The notes below the pieces were generated by a model. The model made no database searches, had not been told where the DNA came from, and saw only the letters and a list, made by a program, of their open reading frames with translations. A stretch of DNA of 64,000 nucleotides, from contig OX442416.1 in NCBI GenBank assembly GCA_949361645.1, forward strand, positions 7,260,362 through 7,324,361, read 5' to 3'. The position numbers and the translations under genes were made by a program. This stretch comes from Spongilla lacustris. Taxonomy: Eukaryota > Porifera > Demospongiae > Spongillida > Spongillidae. How positions within the stretch are numbered: position 1 is the first letter of the stretch; every line of letters begins with the position of its first letter. Positions 34,672 to 46,009 of this stretch are shown one piece after another.

Positions 34672-35009
34672 GTTTCAATATCAGGAGCTGCGAATTTGTT
34701 TAAATGTCTGTTTGCAACTGTTTCCACGGAGATGTGCTACCATCAAGTATCTATATGATGCTACTTAGGCACTTATCTTTTTTTGTTTTGTTTGGTGCTC
34801 ATAATATGACACTAGACTTGCTTGTAACTGTGATAGCCATCCGATGAGGAAGAAGTGCAGCAGGGTCTTTGTGGTTATTGTCAATTTGTAAACGTACTAG
34901 TAACTCAGTGATGAGGAAGGGCAGCATGACCCGTCGACCTGATCACTACGGTAAATGTATTAACCTATAAGAAGTTAGATATCTTGACATGAAATAAACG
35001 TGAAGTACG

Positions 35010-35939
35010 GGTTCTAGCTTGCCAATGTGTTCGGCTCTAGAGAAACGCCCACGCTGCCGGTCCGCCCATCGTTTACATCTCCCATATCACATTGAGTCGA
35101 TGATTGACTACAGAAGGGGCTAAGAGAAACTATAAATGTAATAGCATATATCATAGGAAGTATCGCTTTATATTATCTCTGCTTTTACGATATGTTGCCC
35201 GCGCGATGATCGCGATCGAGGCTTCATGGCAATAATGAATTGCCGCATAGAAAGGTGGCATAAAAAGTGCTGGTGGCGTGACGTGCACAACGGACGCTGC
35301 ACCCGGCCAATATTGAAAGGATGGGTAAATATGCATGGCGGAGCATATATGATGACATGTTGGGAGTTGGGACTTGGGACTCGGTCTCCCGTCGTGAACT
35401 ACTAGTAATTGCGGACCGGCCACTTTGGACGAAGCCAACATCATCCCTTTCGGTCATCTGCGGTGCGTGTTCAATCTGTGTTTATGGGAGCTACAATTAC
35501 TTTTACTTACTTAGTATTAGTAATACGTCATCGGCTTTGTATGCGTCTCGTGAGCTAGCCATTAATTAAAAACATTATTGATAAATGACATAATTGTTAA
35601 TAAATGTTACGTAACATGTCTACTTTACGAATAAATTAGTGCGGTAGAAATTAATTTTTTGTCTTGATTTTTGTACAAGAATGGCTCATGATATAAATCT
35701 ATAAATTACAGATTCACAATCAGACCGATTTATCGTACTTAGTACATGTGTTTAAAAATCAATTTGAAATAAAAGTGCTAAATGTCCGCCTATGTATGGG
35801 CAATTTCTCCATATGGGACGGGTGAACGTATATTAATTGCTCTGTACATGCTGACTTATATATCCCGTTGGCAGCATGCTGCAGTGTTTGGTATTTGCTC
35901 AGAAAGGCGCTGAGTATTATATGTGCATCCCCTTGTGTC
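35010..35939. other. Intergenic, no recognised gene
   Basis: Open frames on both strands at about 35224-35569 show no recognised motif. The rest is AT-rich. Confidence 0.35.
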
Positions 35940-36130
35940 GAAGGGAGGGGGGGACAAATAATCCTAAAGCGGACCGATAATCCTAGGAAGGATTGTCCGA
36001 GGGGGGACAGCGTATCCTAGGACACGGAGTCCGGCGGACAATGTATCCTAGGATACATTGTCCGGCCGGACAGCCTATACGGCGGACACGGTATCCTATT
36101 ACACCGGACCGACTATACTAGTACAGTACC
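35940..36130. repeat. Nested palindromic array, TATCCTAGGATA family, upstream of hAT gene
   Basis: It contains a perfect 30-bp palindrome at 36035-36064 centred on CCTAGG, plus surrounding half-copies (GGACAATGTATCC, GGACCGATAATCC, GCGGACACGGTATCC). It ends about 90 bp before the hAT start codon. It could be the subterminal region of that transposon or an independent element. Confidence 0.75.
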
Positions 36131-36217
36131 AATAGTTAGAAGTGTTTAATTTTAGTTTACTATTAATATTAGTGTTGTACTTTAATTATTAAGAATCGGG
36201 ACCTATGCCGATCTACA

Positions 36218-38817
36218 ATGCCGGGTCGCTCCCAGCAAAAGAAAAGAGAGCAGGAACGAGCCGCTGCCTTATGCCAGACGCTTGATGCCTTTTTGCCAAC
36301 TGCGAAACGAAAGGCAACGGGTGATGGACAACAACCAGCAGCCCCATTAGTCGTAGAAGCAAATGCTGCCGCAGCGGAATGTAGAGATGACGAGTGCGAA
36401 ACTAGTGAATTGATTGCATCGGATTCCAACGAGCCGGAAATCACTACGTCGCCCGGTACTTTTATAGAACCTGGGAATTTTGCAGAACCAGATCCGGATG
36501 TGTTAAGTGTTCCAAAGAGTGATAATACCGGCATCGCAGATGGGCAATTGTCACTCGATATCGGCGATCTGGTTTCTACTTGCTCCACGGAGGCCGAACT
36601 TTCTCAGAAAATCCAAGCGCTGTCAATAAGTGACAAGTTTGCGTACCTGCGTCAACATTCTAAGCCTGATCCACAGTTCAAATTCCCGAGAACATTCATT
36701 GGAGGATGCAAGCGTAGTTTTAATTATGTCTGGCTGGACCAGCATAAGTGGCTGTGCTACAGCGTAAAGTTAAATGGTGCTTTCTGCATGCCATGTTTGC
36801 TTTTCAATGGTATGTCGGACTCAACTGGCAAGGTTTCTGGTGCACTTGTCACCAAGCCATTTCAGACATGGCAGAAGAAATCAGAAAAGTTTTCAAGCCA
36901 TGAGAAGACCAGCTACCACGAGTGCTCTCTTCAATTGACAGAGCAGCTAGTGCACTCTGTGAAACATCCAGAGAAAAACCTTCCAGCATTGTTCAGCTCT
37001 AGGATAGCTGACAACATTGCCAGGAACAGAAGCATTTTGAAGTCCGTGGCTAGTGCTGTTTTGTTCTGCGCAAAGCAATGCATTGCACTGCGAGGAGATT
37101 CAGAGCAGCTGGAAACCCCAGGAAACCCAGGCAACTTCCTAGCTCTACTGAAGCTATTGGCGGTGAATGATCATGTACTACACCAACACTTGCAATCTCC
37201 TGCTATGCGTAATGTAACCCACATGTCACCTCAGACCCAAAATGAGCTCATTGAAGTAATGGGGAAACACATTGTGCTTCGCACCATTGTGGATGAACTG
37301 AAGGCAGCAAGGTGGTATGCCATTCTTGCAGATGAAGTGACATCCCACAACACTGAGCATCTTGCCATCTGTGCTCGTTTCGTTGATCAGAACAATGACA
37401 TTCGAGAAGAGTTTTTGGCTTTCATCGGTATAGACAGAATCACTGGTGCAGAGATTGCTGATGCCATCGTGAAGTTCCTTCAGGACATTGATGCTCCTAT
37501 TGAAAACATGCGTGGACAAGGCTACGATGGTGCCAGTAACATGTCCTCTGATCGTGTTGGAGTGCAAGCACGGATCCAACAAGCTGCTCCTCTTGCCACT
37601 TACGTCCATTGTAGTGGACACTGTTTGAACCTTGTCATCAGCAAGTCTTGCTCCCTGCCAGACATTCGCAATGTAATAGATAGGCTTGAACACTGCTGTC
37701 GGTTCTTCTTGAACAGTCCAAAACGAAGTGGAATCTTGGAGCTGATTGTCACTGAGAATGTTCCAGATTCACCTGGGAGGAAGCCTCTCTTAGATCTCTG
37801 CAGAACCCGCTGGGCAGAACGCCACAGTGCCTATCAGTATTTCTACCAAGCATACACCTTCATTGTCCAAGCCCTTGAGCTCATTGGATATCACCGTCAT
37901 CTGGACAAGTATGGAGATAAGTATGCTGACTGGGATACTTTAAACCGCACAGAGGCACAACAGATTTTGGCTTCAATCACATCGTTTACCTTCATTGTGT
38001 CCTTTACTTGCGTGTACCAATACCTCTCTCATCTAGCTGGAATCACTGTGAAGCTCCAGAAGAGATCCTTAGATATTATTGATGCCCACGAGTTGATTGC
38101 AGAGGTCACTGCAACATATGTAGGTGAGAGGAATGATGTGGACATCAGTTTCAATCACATCTATCAGCAAAGTGTCCGAATTGCTGAAAATGTCAGCATT
38201 GCTCCAGAAATGCCCCGAGTCACAAGTCGTCAACAGCACCGCAGCAATCCTTCATCATTTTCAGTGGAGGACTATTTCAAGAAGACTGTGGCCATCCCTC
38301 TCCTAGATCATATAATTACATCAATGAAAGATCGATTCTCTGCAGCAGCTATTGTGGCATCATCCCTGCTGGGAGTTGTACCATCTGTGTGCTGTTCAAG
38401 AGAAGTTAATATGGAAAGAGCTATTGAAAAGTATAAGGATGACTTGCCCAGCCCTGAGCTGATCTCTACAGAGCTGAGGAGGTGGAAAGCCAGGTATTCT
38501 GGAATGCCTGTGGAACTTCGACCGAGTACTCCAGCTGCAGCCATCAAGGACTGTGACAGTATCTGTATCCCAATGTCAGAGTCCTTCTGCAAATTGCCTG
38601 CACACTGCCTGTGACATCCTGTGAGTGTGAGAGGAGTGCTAGTGCACTTCGAAGACTGCACAATTACATGAGAGCCTCAATGGGAAAGAGCCGTCTTTCC
38701 AACCTTGCTCTCCTCCATATCCATTATGATATGGACGTGGACTTAGATGAAGTCATCACACGCTATGCCCATTTGCACCCAAGGAGGCTTGAACTTGATT
38801 CTATGATCCGCCCTTGA
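36218..38817 (+). pseudogene. hAT-family transposase (ZMYM1-like, TTF finger / DUF4371), one frameshift
   Basis: The main frame (36218-38614) encodes 798 residues. An acidic, low-complexity N-terminus is followed by a TTF-type zinc finger (about 155-240, KWLCYSVKLNGAFCMPCLLF), the DUF4371 region with the RNase-H-like core (ADEVTSHNTEHLAICARF; GYDGASNMSS; VHCSGHCLNLV) and the second half (CRTRWAERHSAYQYF). The hATC dimerisation domain (SCECERSASALRRL, then MGKSRLSNLALLHIHYD) continues in another frame and ends at 38817. A 1-2-bp indel near 38560 separates the two. Otherwise the frame is fully open, so the copy is young and its excision activity may only recently have been lost. No exact terminal inverted repeats could be identified. 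Confidence 0.85.
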
Positions 38818-40059
38818 ATTCAGTTTCAAACTTCTGTCACTGTACTTGTGTGTATAATCCTCATATTCAGTATAAAGCAGTATTTTGTGCCATTCAAGTA
38901 TATGTCTCAGCATTGGATCAGAAGCATTGTTCATGGGGCCGGGAATATGATACGCGTAGATAGATTCACATGTACAATGCGCATGCGCACTGGCCCATGC
39001 AGTCCATCGTTCATTGTGCCGTTCAATAATCATACTGAATGCAAAAAAGCAAGTCACTTCATTCTATCTGCATGTTACAACGCAATATAGAGAGACACAA
39101 TATTCAAAACTGTTAGGGTTCCGTCCCAGACTCCTCCCAGGCCAAAGTCTGTCTCGTTATTACATATGGTTTACTCTTCGTATCGGGCAACTTGGCCACC
39201 GCCCACTTGTTAGGTCCACATTTATTACTTTCCGAACCCCCCCTTTTCCAGACCTGGCTACGGGCTTGACGTACAACTGTCAGTGTCATAATTTAACTGG
39301 CAATATTCTTGCACTATTCTTTTCTCTTGGCGATCGACGTGACTGCAGCTGCATACACTCGCCAGAAACACGTGTTCAACCACAAGTTTATTCTGGATCT
39401 CCCCTTTATGGTTTCCAAGGGCCGATAAAATCTGTTGTGGGCTATTGCTAACAAAACTAAGTTGCTAAAGATCGAATTTGTGTCAAGCATAACTCCCCTT
39501 ACGAAAATAATAAAACAAATCCGACTCGGCAGTAAGTTTGTAACTTGGTGGTTCTAGTGCTTCCGCATAACGGCTAACATTACGCTTCAATCGTGACAAA
39601 GATACAGCACAATAAACCTCTTATCCGAGTGAATCTTATCTTATCAGATCCGGAAGAAGAAGAAGAATTAGGAGAAACTTTTTTTAAGGTTCGAGGGTGG
39701 GAACGAGTGAGCGTTATCTCTGTTGTCCGAGCTTTCGAAACGTCGGCAGTTATACTACACTGTAGATATTCGACGGCTGTATCCAAATACGCTCACTAAA
39801 TTCCAACTGATTCTACGGCGCATCGGCAATAATGGAATCTGGTGTTTTGCTAATCGTATTCATGACACTTCAAATCCTACATAGGACCTACTAACGTAGG
39901 TCCCGATAATTGCCATTTCAAAATTTCGGGGCGTAGGTCTGAATGTCCACCAATTCAATGGATTGAAACACCCGTGAGACAAACCTGCAATTCTACTAAC
40001 TTAAAATAGATGCTGCTAATTAACAAACCTACAGTTCTACTAACCTATCTGGACATTTT
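38818..40059. other. Intergenic, no recognised gene
   Basis: Several open frames (39014-39451, 39593-39799) have no recognised motif. GGACCTACTAACGTAGGTCC near 39884-39903 is a short palindrome. Confidence 0.35.
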
Positions 40060-40330
40060 CTCTCCCCATGATGGCCCTAGCTATAGCCACTGATCTCACC
40101 AATGACATGTTCAGTCGGCCATAGATTTCAGCCAGCACTTTGGGTTTGGGGATGGCCTGGCCGATGGCAAGACGGGAAAAAACACTCTGAGCCTCCATCC
40201 CCTAGTTACCGTACGTTTCTACAGCTAGGGGGATACACATCCACCCCAACTCCTGGCATCTGGTGTCATTGGCTGCATGCTTTCTACATTCAGCAGCATA
40301 GGCTGCTGCTCCTACAGATGCATTGGCACT
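40060..40330 (-). pseudogene. Retroelement ORF C-terminal fragment
   Basis: In minus orientation the sequence reads CRKHAANDTRCQELGWMC, then IPLAVETYGN, and after a stop AIPKPKVLAEIYGRLNMSLV. I associate this pattern with the C-terminus of reverse-transcriptase-encoding elements common in sponges and cnidarians. Stops and frame changes show it is dead. The superfamily is uncertain. Confidence 0.5.
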
Positions 40331-40482
40331 GCTCAAGGTTACTGGTGTATTATACATCACACATACAAGAATGTTGTTCATAAAATGTAAATGGTGCGTA
40401 ATTGGGATAGGTCTGCATGGATAGGTGATTTCAGAGCCAGCCTAGCTGGGGCTGTATAACTGTTAACGTTGCTGACGAAGTT

Positions 40483-41106
40483 TTAGGAGCTGCTTACAAA
40501 CAATACCTCATTGTGTCTGTTGAACAGTCGGAACGGAGAGTCGTAGCACGCAGCATAATAGTAGTCCTCGACGTAAGCTATCTTGTCTCTGTGAAGCAAG
40601 TCCGCCAACCTACCAACATGCTTTGCAAAGCTCTTGTCGCTCGGAAACCCGCTGAATTCCAAGACGTAAGCGGTCATCTCCGGAATCTCAACTATACGTA
40701 CACTGGGATCGCTAGGAAGGGGCGTGCTGTCGACGAACTGTTTTGGCACGGCGAATAACACGGTGTGACTGCTATTGCCCTCAGAGTCCTGGCTTCGTTC
40801 AATCTTTGTTAGCACCGGGGCAGTCATCGGGACCTTCTGATTGGACTGGTTGGTTCCTGATATGTAGCTGAACAGGTAACGAAATCCAGCACTTGTCGAA
40901 TTTCTCCAGCTGTGGTCTGGAAAGGAGATGCCCACCCACTTTGATGGAGGGTACTTCCTCACCACGTACCCGTCCTTTTCTTCTAGTTGTGTGAAGTCTG
41001 GGGAGTCCAGACCGTGCAAAAACCACGGCTTCGTCTCTTTCGCTGTTGCCATTAGCCGTACGAAGACACGACACACTGACTGCCTGTATAATGCACGTAA
41101 ATGCAT
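40483..41106 (-). CDS. SOUL heme-binding protein without signal peptide (SOUL-3)
   Basis: Single-exon SOUL/HBP gene of 207 residues from the Met at 41106; an internal Met at 41052 (MATAKETKPW) is an alternative start. Motifs: WFLHGLDSP (both cysteines of the secreted paralogues are replaced), GYVVRKYPPSKWVG, QKVPMTAPVLTKIE, VLFAVPKQF and HNEVLFV. There is no hydrophobic signal peptide. The longer start gives a basic N-terminus (RALYRQSVCRVFVRL) that could be a mitochondrial presequence, so a cytosolic or mitochondrial heme-binding role is inferred. It is head-to-head with SOUL-4 133 bp away. Confidence 0.88.
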   Translation of the reverse strand: MHLRALYRQSVCRVFVRLMATAKETKPWFLHGLDSPDFTQLEEKDGYVVRKYPPSKWVGISFPDHSWRNSTSAGFRYLFSYISGTNQSNQKVPMTAPVLTKIERSQDSEGNSSHTVLFAVPKQFVDSTPLPSDPSVRIVEIPEMTAYVLEFSGFPSDKSFAKHVGRLADLLHRDKIAYVEDYYYAACYDSPFRLFNRHNEVLFVSSS

Positions 41107-41239
41107 CTCAGCAATTTATTAGTACGTTCATGCGCAATAAAGCTCTTCGTTACGTAATTATTTATAATAAGATGTACGTACTCAAGTACAATCATGACAT
41201 AACGTGGCGCGTGCCTACGCATGCCACAGAAAGTAATAC
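41107..41239. promoter_or_regulatory. Compact bidirectional promoter region between SOUL-3 and SOUL-4
   Basis: Only 133 bp (up to 232 bp with the inner starts) separate two divergently transcribed SOUL genes, so both must use this stretch. No specific core element is called. Confidence 0.5.
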
Positions 41240-41845
41240 ATGTTCATATACAGGTGTCAACTCGCTCGATCGTCTGGACTGGTAATGGCGCTAGTACGTG
41301 GCTGGACACAGTTAAAAAGGAGTGACGGTCCGATCTGCGTCGCATCGAATAAGAGAGATGGATACGAGGTGAGGTCCTACAACGAATCCAAGTGGATCGG
41401 TACTACTGTACTGGGGACGAGCTGGAAAGACGCCACAGAAGCGGGGATTGGTCGTCTGCTTGGTACGGATTCCCGGGCAGGCACAAATGCCGGCGTCCCG
41501 ATAGTTACTAAAATCGTGCCGGGTCAAGGTCCTACTTGCGACAATACGTTTCAAGTGCTGATGCACGTACCGGCTATAAAGGCACCGCCCATCTCTACAC
41601 CCTTCCCAATCGACTGCGAGGGAGCTTCCTTAGCTGTCGTCGACATGCCCGCGGTGATGGCTTACGTGACCGAGTACAGTGGGCCTCTTTGCGACCAAAT
41701 TATGATCGAGCAGGCTGAAAAGTTAGCTGGCGCACTGAGCAGAGATGGAGTGACCTTTTCTGAAGCCTACTACTATACGACCATATACGACAACGCCATC
41801 AAAACTGGCGACCAATTCATGGAGGTTTGGTTTACGGATAAGTAG
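41240..41845 (+). CDS. Divergent SOUL heme-binding protein (SOUL-4)
   Basis: Single-exon gene of 201 residues from 41240, or 186 from the Met at 41285 (MALVRGWTQLKRS). It keeps the SOUL core: GYEVRSYNESKWIGTTVLG, VPIVTKIVPGQGP, AVMAYVTEYSG and the terminal MEVWF. It lacks a signal peptide and the HGLDCP motif. The usual PMTAPV helix-start motif is changed to VPIVTKI. It shares more with SOUL-1 and SOUL-2 (IVPGQGPTCD against ISPGQGPACD) than with its neighbour SOUL-3. Heme binding is plausible but the protein is clearly the most divergent of the four. Confidence 0.82.
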   Translation: MFIYRCQLARSSGLVMALVRGWTQLKRSDGPICVASNKRDGYEVRSYNESKWIGTTVLGTSWKDATEAGIGRLLGTDSRAGTNAGVPIVTKIVPGQGPTCDNTFQVLMHVPAIKAPPISTPFPIDCEGASLAVVDMPAVMAYVTEYSGPLCDQIMIEQAEKLAGALSRDGVTFSEAYYYTTIYDNAIKTGDQFMEVWFTDK

Positions 41846-43882
41846 TCGTAAGTATAAATTGGTTTCAAGATATTCAAGTACTTGTCAGCACCCCCCTGAT
41901 CAGTAATTGCATTACACGTCGACATATCCATGTGTATACACATTTGTTGTGCAGCTTGCATTTGAATTGATTCTAAACTGGTCATATCACTGTATAATTA
42001 AGTGTGTACCACACTCCAGTGTGCCACATGCAGCTTTATCAGGAAAGTCATCTGACTCTGTAGCAATAGATACACCCACAACTTTTAGCTCTCTATATAA
42101 GCAGTGCATCATCCATGGAGCATGCTCCAACTCTTATCCAGGTGGCTCTGATGGAGACTTGCTAAGACATTGCGGGCTCACTTACCACTCTGCATGCATG
42201 GATCTTTATGATGTATAATCGAGGGGACCTTGATAAGCTCAGGATAGAGCCTACTCATAACGATCACAGAATTGGCCCCTGCACTAAGCATGCATGCGGA
42301 GTTCTATTGCGAAGCTCTGCCATTCAGATAGAGGCATAAGCATCTATATATACATATATTGAATTGAACTGCTCAATCCCCACTATTGGAGCCTTTGCAA
42401 TTTAGCAGGATGGAAATTACTGTTGGTCCTTAATGTGTCAGTTAGCAGAGGAAGTACTATACATAACTGGTTGGAATAAACATATGTGGTTTCTCTGGCT
42501 TTACATGTGCACCACAGACTGTACAATCGCCTTCAAGTCAAATCCAAATCCTTTCAAACACTGTAGCAACAAGATGATACATATATACATGTATATTATT
42601 TGTGCCGTCATGGCACGTGAGACTACCATAGGCGGGTAAAGTTTACCTACATTTAATGTCATTGCTGGATGGCTCCACCAAAATGCGGACATGGACCGCA
42701 ATATATATGGAACGTTCTATTGTGAATTTTTATATATACAATGTCATGTATATAGCATCTAATTCAAACCGCTATATCTTTTGAACGGTTTGCGCTATTC
42801 ACGTCCTATTTTCAGCACTTCATAGTACACCATTTCTGTATAGCAAAAAAAAAATTGTATTATTGTCCACTCAAGATATTCCACAAGTGCATAATATGTA
42901 AAAAAAAATCCATAACATTGCTCATCTATCAAATAGCTTATGTAGTGCAGAGAACTGTGAACACCTGTGCATAGGTGCAAATAGACATTAGGTGCAAGCA
43001 TGTTTACATTATGCTAACAGATAAACATGCATGGTGCATGTGTCAGAATAGTGATTAGTACACAATAATTGCCATGGTTTTGATGTGACGTGTAAAACCC
43101 TTGCCGGGAAGGGGTAAGATTTTACCATGCACATAGCATGTCGAGAACATGTAAAACTTGTTCTGCATGTCAAGTGGCTTTCCCTAAAAAATCACTTCGT
43201 TTCCCTACATCATCTAGACACTTAGTCTAGCTTTCAAGAAAGTGCACTTGAAAAGGTTTTGAGTAAAGAGAGCACTGCGTGCCACGAGTACTCTCTTTAC
43301 TCAAAACCTGAATGCCATATATACCATACAAGATGCTATATATATACCGTGAATTCCCTGTCCATGCACGCATGCGTATGAGACATTGTATACATGTATT
43401 TTTCATCGCATGCACTGATGTGTACTATAACTCAGCATGATTATGCATATTTGCATGCATGCATGCAACTTGTTGCCTATTATAATAGCTATAGCACTTT
43501 GTTGAGAACACACGACTTTATAACAGAGCACAGTACAATAAGGTTACAAATACAATGACTGCGTAGTTCAGTTGTGACATGTGGAACCTTATAATTAGCC
43601 AATTCAATTTGATTGACAATATTTGACCCGCATGCAGAATTTCCTCAGAAATATATTATATACTAAACATATGCATGTACTTCTAATTGTAATCTGCTAA
43701 TAATTATTATGTCACTATACATGTATGTGACAGTTGTATCAATTAACGTATAAGTACAATGGTCATGGTCTAAGAGGGTATTCCACCCATTCACATACAT
43801 GCACTGCACCTATTTGCATCACTAAGCTATAGGTGTCAGTCAACATTAATATTGGCCGACATACACAAAATTAAAATTGTTT
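41846..43882. other. Intergenic, AT-rich, with one perfect hairpin
   Basis: No gene is recognised. A 19-bp perfect inverted repeat, AGGTTTTGAGTAAAGAGAG at 43254-43272 and its complement at 43291-43309, flanks an 18-base loop. GCATGCATGCATGCA occurs near 43453. Confidence 0.5.
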
Positions 43883-45346
43883 TTATTGTGCAACTATGAA
43901 ATGTGCTTGTACATGTCGTTCAAACTCAGTTTGAAGCATACGGGTTGGAAAATGCATCCCACAGACTGGACATTGCCTCACTGTGTGAGAACCTTGGTCA
44001 GAGGTATCAATCTTTTGAGAGGCTTCTACATTTATTCTGCTTGCCTCCAACTGACGCTCTAGCTCCCTGATCTTAAGCTTGTACTGTTCCTCACGGTCAG
44101 CTCCCTGAGAGGCCAGTAGTGCACACCTATTCTCACTTTCCTGTACTTTTTGCTCAAGTTCCTTTACACGGATATCCTCATCACCCAAACGTAGTCTGCG
44201 TTTAATTGTAGCGAGTTCCTGTGCTTTTGAATCACGTTCTTTTTGCACTCGTTCAACGCATGCCTCCAATTCGCCGCATCTTTTCTCTGCAACACTTAGT
44301 TTGATTTCTGCTTCACGTAAACTAACCGTACATGCTTCCAATTCGACACAAGATGCACGGTAATACTTCTCAATGTTTTCATACGCAATTTGCAAAGCCT
44401 CCTTTGCATTCTGATTGATCACTGAAGGAGACGTGCTGCACCCTGGGACATCAGTGCTGCTCTCTATTTGGTTATCTTTTCGAGTTGGTGGTAAGTGCGA
44501 CGACTTAGCTGCAGCCAACTCCCGTTGGACGGCCAATAGCTGGTGCTCCATCTTTGCCCTAAGGTACTCCTCGTTCTCCAGCCTCTCCCTTAGCGCCAAC
44601 ATCTCACCGCCATGCGACAAAACCCACTCCTTTAGTAGCATATTCTCCGCGGAGAGGCGCTGCGCACTTGTCTCCATTGCCGATAAGAAGGTTTTCTGCG
44701 TTTCCTCCAGCAGGTCTATTCTGTCCCTGAACTTCGTTACTAGGCCCTCCATCTGTTCCGCAGCCACCTTACCGTCGTCCCTCGTGCACGTGTGTTGTGT
44801 ATCTAGTGTCAACCTTCTCTCGGTTTCGCGCTCGGCCGCCTGCTGTGCGTTCGTTTCATCACCTGACTGCCCGTTAGACACTCCCGTAGAACCAGCAGCG
44901 CTGGTACATTCCCCAGTAACACACCTTTGAATTCCCCAGGGGCTTTCCCTCATACGTAGTTCCACGATGCTGCTTTCCTCAGCCCCCTCGTCGATGATAT
45001 CCACAGCAATAACGTCATCACAGGCAGCCGTAGTGAACGTGAAAGGTGTGCTTGATCCGTACACAACATTGTCGCGACTAATGTAACCGAATTGGTATCT
45101 CTGTCCGTCATCAGCTGGGGGGAGCGTACGACCAGTGAATACGACTTTCACATCGGACCGAATGATGGGTGAGGGCACCCACACAAACGTGTAGTACTCT
45201 TTGCTGGAGGTCCACCCAACTCGAAACAATCCCAACCAGTCCCGCGAAGTAGTTGTTACCTCGCCCTTAAGCTCAAAGTTGACGATTATATCTTCACCTG
45301 GCGGGTAAGCACTCTTGACGCCCAAAAACACAACGCCGTTGGTCAT
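43883..45346 (-). CDS. SKICH / coiled-coil / zinc-finger protein, TAX1BP1-CALCOCO-like
   Basis: Complete single-exon gene of 487 residues from the Met at 45346; an upstream Met at 45364 adds six residues. Residues 1-105 are a SKICH domain (DWLGLFRVGWTSSKEYYTF), nearly identical in its core to the gene at 1-1677. A linker with ESSIVEL lies where vertebrate relatives have an LC3-binding motif. A long coiled coil (about 185-450) follows, and the C-terminus is a zinc finger of UBZ type (QCPVCGMHF ... ERHVQAHF; C-x2-C and H-x3-H). In vertebrates this architecture binds ubiquitin and LC3 in selective autophagy. That role is inferred. The gene lies just beyond the SOUL-3/SOUL-4 pair. Confidence 0.88.
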   Translation of the reverse strand: MTNGVVFLGVKSAYPPGEDIIVNFELKGEVTTTSRDWLGLFRVGWTSSKEYYTFVWVPSPIIRSDVKVVFTGRTLPPADDGQRYQFGYISRDNVVYGSSTPFTFTTAACDDVIAVDIIDEGAEESSIVELRMRESPWGIQRCVTGECTSAAGSTGVSNGQSGDETNAQQAAERETERRLTLDTQHTCTRDDGKVAAEQMEGLVTKFRDRIDLLEETQKTFLSAMETSAQRLSAENMLLKEWVLSHGGEMLALRERLENEEYLRAKMEHQLLAVQRELAAAKSSHLPPTRKDNQIESSTDVPGCSTSPSVINQNAKEALQIAYENIEKYYRASCVELEACTVSLREAEIKLSVAEKRCGELEACVERVQKERDSKAQELATIKRRLRLGDEDIRVKELEQKVQESENRCALLASQGADREEQYKLKIRELERQLEASRINVEASQKIDTSDQGSHTVRQCPVCGMHFPTRMLQTEFERHVQAHFIVAQ

Positions 45347-45364
45347 TGAATAGAACCTGAACAA

Positions 45365-46009
45365 TAGTCAACATGGACGTAAATAGCTATAGGCCTATTA
45401 TTTGCTTGCATATGCATGTTTGTTACGTCTAGGTGTATTTATAGATTCGTGACGTCAGTTATCACATGCATGCATGCATGTTAAAACATACGGTCAACGC
45501 GTGGAACCGGTACGTATACGCCGGATCCGGATTGCGACGTCGCGGTCCAAAAATAAAATGCTTCATCAATAAGCCCATAGCTAGCTGACGAGAACTCCGA
45601 ATGCCAATACGCTCAAAGAATGAAGCGCGCGCTCGTTTAGAGCAAACTGGTAGTCTCGTCAACCAATGCTGTTAGTGATCGAGATAGCGCAATTAAATTG
45701 ATTTTCTTGCATTGGTTTATGTTTATAATTAGCAGCTAGTATATGATACGTAGCTACGTTGTGGCGGAAACGCGCGTGAAGGTTGGGCTATATATATACG
45801 CCCAACTAGATAAATTGATCATATGCATGCGTATAGAGTATGTTCATGAAGGTAACCATTAGGTCTTTAATTTATGAGGTAACCAATTCGAACACACGTA
45901 CCGCCGCGTCGTAGTCAATTTTAATTTGGTCATTTGGTTTTACAGCTGTACAGGCTAGGTTAAACTGCATGACATGGAGGTACACTAATCTTTTACAGAT
46001 CAGTACATG
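45365..46009. other. Intergenic upstream of SKICH gene
   Basis: It contains ATGCATGCATGCATG near 45466-45480 and presumably the SKICH promoter. No gene is recognised. Confidence 0.4.

Larger units (their letters stand above)
30537..34703 (+). pseudogene. RNF113/Cwc24-like gene, truncated inside its CCCH zinc finger
   Basis: RNF113A/Cwc24 is a spliceosome-associated protein with a CCCH finger and a RING. Four segments join in phase: 30537-30623 (ATG start, LTLEMETEQN), 30869-30953 (DNIYRGHNYTEYFEAARGG), 31731-31814 ([15 protein letters not shown]) and 34672-34703 (GFNIRSCEFV, then TAA). They match the family order, including the hallmark [15 protein letters not shown]. Together they encode only 95 residues. 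The CCCH finger lacks its final His and the RING is absent. Upstream of 30537, family-like sequence (SSEEAQSVQ, then LSKVTQHTKSVREA) continues in two other frames, so the 5' part is frameshifted. A poly(A) signal lies at 34993-34998. It is probably a decaying duplicate; a short functional product cannot be excluded. Confidence 0.65.

Noticed and set aside
44415..44930. 171-residue plus-strand frame
   Set aside because: Antisense shadow of the SKICH/coiled-coil gene.
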